From Ophiocordyceps camponoti-saundersi (nom. inval.) (taxonomy: Eukaryota; Ascomycota; Sordariomycetes; Hypocreales; Ophiocordycipitaceae): a stretch of 64,000 nt of DNA. Made by a program: the position numbers and the translations under genes. The notes under the pieces are model-generated. The model searched no databases. It worked only from the letters and a program-made list of their open reading frames with translations, and had not been told where the DNA came from. Within the stretch, counting starts at the first letter, position 1. Every line of letters begins with the position of its first letter. Below are positions 61,204-64,000 of this stretch, piece after piece. Where the stretch lies: assembly GCA_003339415.1 (NCBI GenBank), contig PDHQ01000142.1, positions 1 through 64,000 of the forward strand, read 5' to 3'.

Positions 61204-64000
61204 ATGACTTCCTTTGATCTCTCACGGCAGACGAGGTCGCTCCTGGAGGACGCGACTGCTTTGCATCATCTGCCGCCGGATTTACTCGATATTATACGGC
61301 AACATTCACCGACGACGCTCCTGGACGCTGTCGCAGAGGCGGCACTGAATCCTTCACTTACAGACAGAATATTCGTTCATTATGAAGATGTCTTTCCTGA
61401 TATTTGCGCAAGATGGATCCTCACCGCAAACTCTGAGAAGCAAAGGTTGATTGTTGCCGCCGCCTTGGCCAGAATTTTACCCTTTGCCCCTTATCTGGCC
61501 GAGTTCATCAGATGTTCTCATCATTCGAGCCAGGATCGACCGTCTCTTCACCTGGATTTGATCAAAGTCGATGAGAATCTTCCGTGGCTGCTGGACTCGG
61601 ACGAGCTGCTGTTGGCTCTCATCACGCAATGGAGGCTGTTGAGTTTCGACCTACGCTTGTTTAGACCTGTTGTGTCGCCGCTCTTCATCCAGTCCTTGTT
61701 CCGGCGCGGAAGCAGAGCTGTACGATATGTTGCCATTCGCATCTATTGTCAGCTGCTTCGTGCATCGGACAAGAAGCTTGAGACTCTCATTCTTGAGCAT
61801 TGTGGTCGCGAGAGCGCCATCGTCGCCGATTTTGACGGGATGCCGGTGGATTTCGGCTTTTTATCAGTGCATGAGCATCGGCGTGCTCAGCGGATCATCG
61901 CACTGAGAGACCATGTGAAACGACACAGTCATGTTCCTGGTGAAAGTCCTCTTCTTCAGACCCTGACCTCCTATGTTGTGCCGTACGGAAATGTCGTCCT
62001 TCCACGGCCTTCGGGATCTGTCGGAGAGCCGTCAATCCTGGTAATGACGGAAACGACTACGAAGAATCTCCAAGACCTGGCTTCGGTGCTACGAGAGACG
62101 GATCCAATTCTTCTCCGTGGCCCACCGGGTGCGGGAAAGACTGCCTTGGTTCATGAGCTCGCGAGACAGCTCGGCACATATGCCAACATGGTCACTTTGC
62201 ACCTGAATGAGCAGACCGACGCAAAGATGCTCATTGGCCTTTATTCGACCAACTCGAAGCCCGGTAGCTTCCAATGGCGTCCTGGTGTGCTAACCACGGC
62301 CATCAAAGAAGGGAGATGGGTGCTCATCGAGGACCTGGGCCGGGCGCCGACAGAGGTTCTGAGTATTCTGCTTCCTTTAATAGAGCGAAATGAGCTGCTC
62401 ATACCATCTCGCGGAGAGACTATCCGCGCTGCCAAAAGTTTTCGTCTTTTCGCTACCATTCGTACGGCACCGAGCTTGGACGACAGGAAGAATCTGCCCA
62501 ACCTGGTCGGGATACGTCTTTGGCAATCCCTCTTCATCGAGCCCCTGGCCTCGGCTGAGTTGGAAGACGTCATCGTGCAAACATATCCGATTCTGCGAAA
62601 ATTCGTCACTGGCATACTAGCAGTTCATCAGCGACTTTCCCGGCTGACGGGCAGCCCGGCTTTCATGGCCCGTGGACGGAGCGTCATGGATCGTCAAATA
62701 AGCCTCAGAGACCTTCTCAAATGGTGTCGCCGGCTCAGGGAGTGTCTTCTATCGGCGGGGTCAGTCTCGGGCGATGAGCCCATCAGTGAAAACACGCGAG
62801 ATTGTATGTTCATGGAAGCGCTGGACTGTTTCGCGGGGAACTGCCCTGATCCTGCGCTCAGTAAAGAGCTTGCGTTTGCTATTGCCGAGGAAATGCATAT
62901 ATCCAGAGACAGAGCAGAACATTACATTTCCGCCAATATACCTGTTTTGGAGGACGGCGATCTGATGCTTGGCATCGGAAGGGCTCAGCTTCGGAAGAAG
63001 AAGAGAAGTTTAACGGGTCGGATGCAGAGATCGAGACAGCCTTTCGCCAGCACCACCCATGCAAAGAGGCTGCTGGAGCAAATCGCCGTGGCGGTCAAGC
63101 TGCAAGAACCCATCCTTCTCGTCGGCGAGACGGGGATCGGTAAAACCACCGTGGTTCAGCAGCTTGCAGAGTCTCTGGGACACAAGCTCATTGCCGTCAA
63201 TCTCTCACAACAGAGTGAGGCAGGGGATTTGCTCGGCGGCTTCAAGCCAGTCAACGTTCGAAGCCTAGCCGTCCCGCTGAAGGAGGAGTTTGAAGATCTG
63301 TTCGCAGCCACTGGCATATCCGCCTCGAAGAACCACCGATATCTGGAACAAATTGGCAAGTCCTTTGCCAAAGGACAATGGTCCAAGGTGTCGAAGCTAT
63401 GGAAGGAGGCGCCGCGGATGTTCATCAAGATTGTCGCCGAACTCGAACGCATCCAGTCGGAAACTCGTGACGATGCTGCACAGCCGGCAAAGCGCCGTAA
63501 GACGCAGTCCAAATTGCAGACTCTGTCAGAATTGCGGCCGCGGTGGGACTCTTTCGCTCGCAAACTCGAGCAGTTCGACGTTCAGTTGTCGGGCGAGACC
63601 GGAAGCTTCGCGTTTTCTTTCATCGAGGGCAACATTGTCAAGGCTGTTCGAAATGGCGACTGGGTGCTCTTGGATGAGATTAACCTCGCTTCGCCGGACA
63701 CGCTGGAGACCATTGCCGATCTCCTGACCGGGCCGGACGAGCGGCCTTCCATCCTGCTCGCGGAAACGGGCGAGCTTGAGAAAGTCGTCGCTCATCCGAA
63801 TTTCCGCATCTTCGGCGCCATGAATCCTGCAACGGATATCGGTAAAAAAGATCTGCCTGTCGGCATCAGGTCAAGGTTCACGGAACTCTACGTTCGAAGC
63901 CCCGATGGGGATCACAAAGATCTGCTCACCATCGTCAAGGCGTATCTGGGGAGCAGCAGCGCCAAGAATGACCAGGCAGCCGACGACATCACACGATTGT
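61204..64000 (+). CDS. MDN1: midasin (Rea1/Mdn1), N-terminal part, cut by window end
   Basis: Giant dynein-related AAA ATPase that strips assembly factors from pre-60S ribosomal particles in the nucleolus and nucleoplasm. The frame from the ATG at 61204 stays open to the window end, 932 codons; the family is about 4,900 residues, so roughly the first fifth is seen. Start MTSFDLSRQTRSLLEDATAL. Residues about 1-270 form the N domain. AAA1 has a Walker A LRGPPGAGKTAL at about 305 and IEDLGRAPTEVL as Walker B region. AAA2 has LLVGETGIGKTTVV at about 641, DLLGGFKPVN, Walker B WVLLDEINLASPDTLE at about 820 and the sensor segment FGAMNPATDIGKKDLP. No intron is needed in the visible part. Confidence 0.96.
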   Translation, partial: MTSFDLSRQTRSLLEDATALHHLPPDLLDIIRQHSPTTLLDAVAEAALNPSLTDRIFVHYEDVFPDICARWILTANSEKQRLIVAAALARILPFAPYLAEFIRCSHHSSQDRPSLHLDLIKVDENLPWLLDSDELLLALITQWRLLSFDLRLFRPVVSPLFIQSLFRRGSRAVRYVAIRIYCQLLRASDKKLETLILEHCGRESAIVADFDGMPVDFGFLSVHEHRRAQRIIALRDHVKRHSHVPGESPLLQTLTSYVVPYGNVVLPRPSGSVGEPSILVMTETTTKNLQDLASVLRETDPILLRGPPGAGKTALVHELARQLGTYANMVTLHLNEQTDAKMLIGLYSTNSKPGSFQWRPGVLTTAIKEGRWVLIEDLGRAPTEVLSILLPLIERNELLIPSRGETIRAAKSFRLFATIRTAPSLDDRKNLPNLVGIRLWQSLFIEPLASAELEDVIVQTYPILRKFVTGILAVHQRLSRLTGSPAFMARGRSVMDRQISLRDLLKWCRRLRECLLSAGSVSGDEPISENTRDCMFMEALDCFAGNCPDPALSKELAFAIAEEMHISRDRAEHYISANIPVLEDGDLMLGIGRAQLRKKKRSLTGRMQRSRQPFASTTHAKRLLEQIAVAVKLQEPILLVGETGIGKTTVVQQLAESLGHKLIAVNLSQQSEAGDLLGGFKPVNVRSLAVPLKEEFEDLFAATGISASKNHRYLEQIGKSFAKGQWSKVSKLWKEAPRMFIKIVAELERIQSETRDDAAQPAKRRKTQSKLQTLSELRPRWDSFARKLEQFDVQLSGETGSFAFSFIEGNIVKAVRNGDWVLLDEINLASPDTLETIADLLTGPDERPSILLAETGELEKVVAHPNFRIFGAMNPATDIGKKDLPVGIRSRFTELYVRSPDGDHKDLLTIVKAYLGSSSAKNDQAADDITRL

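Overview
The window is nuclear DNA of a filamentous ascomycete (Pezizomycotina, most likely Sordariomycetes/Hypocreales; the order is an inference). The reasons are short GT-AG introns of about 50-110 nt with CTNAY branch points, an AT-rich block depleted in CpA/TpG as left by repeat-induced point mutation (RIP), and a set of fungal genes such as the Ran-binding PF05508 protein, Ctk3, HAT1 and a Dal5-type transporter. Exon borders were worked out by hand from splice signals, reading frame and remembered family sequence; no search was run.

Layout. 1-5,570 is a decayed, AT-rich RIP block without genes. 7.7-20.2 kb holds mostly conserved genes: Dal5-like MFS transporter (+), PEP carboxykinase (-), eRF3/Sup35 (-), RanGTP-binding protein (+) and CK2 regulatory beta subunit (+). 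22,016-23,868 holds the outstanding object of the window: a gene that appears to consist of a signal-peptide exon, 24 consecutive internal exons of exactly three nucleotides (one codon each, all phase 0) and a last exon of one codon plus stop, separated by 25 short introns. It would encode a 51-residue secreted peptide with three mature cysteines. An EthD-domain protein and a 1,554-residue ankyrin/RCC1/BTB protein follow.

32-46 kb looks like an accessory region. It has long intergenic stretches rich in GTAT/CATA microsatellites and several predicted secreted proteins: an S10 serine carboxypeptidase, a small Cys-rich protein, an 840-residue protein with about 30 Cys-Pro repeats, a two-repeat Cys protein split by an intron, and a secreted acetoacetate-decarboxylase-like protein. 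A cyclopropane-fatty-acid synthase lies among them.

47.7-64 kb returns to core genes: PKA catalytic subunit, a CorA-like membrane protein, an LMBR1-family membrane protein, HAT1, pyrroline-5-carboxylate reductase, CTD kinase subunit gamma (Ctk3), mitochondrial ribosomal protein bL12m and the N-terminal fifth of midasin (runs off the edge). Near 49.6-49.8 kb there is a 10-N gap between poly-G runs, flanked by what looks like a false duplication.

The core genes are unlinked housekeeping and signalling functions (gluconeogenesis, translation termination, PKA and CK2 signalling, chromatin, ribosome assembly); no biosynthetic cluster is visible. The secreted set is compatible with a host-associated or saprotrophic lifestyle, but the sequence alone does not show which.
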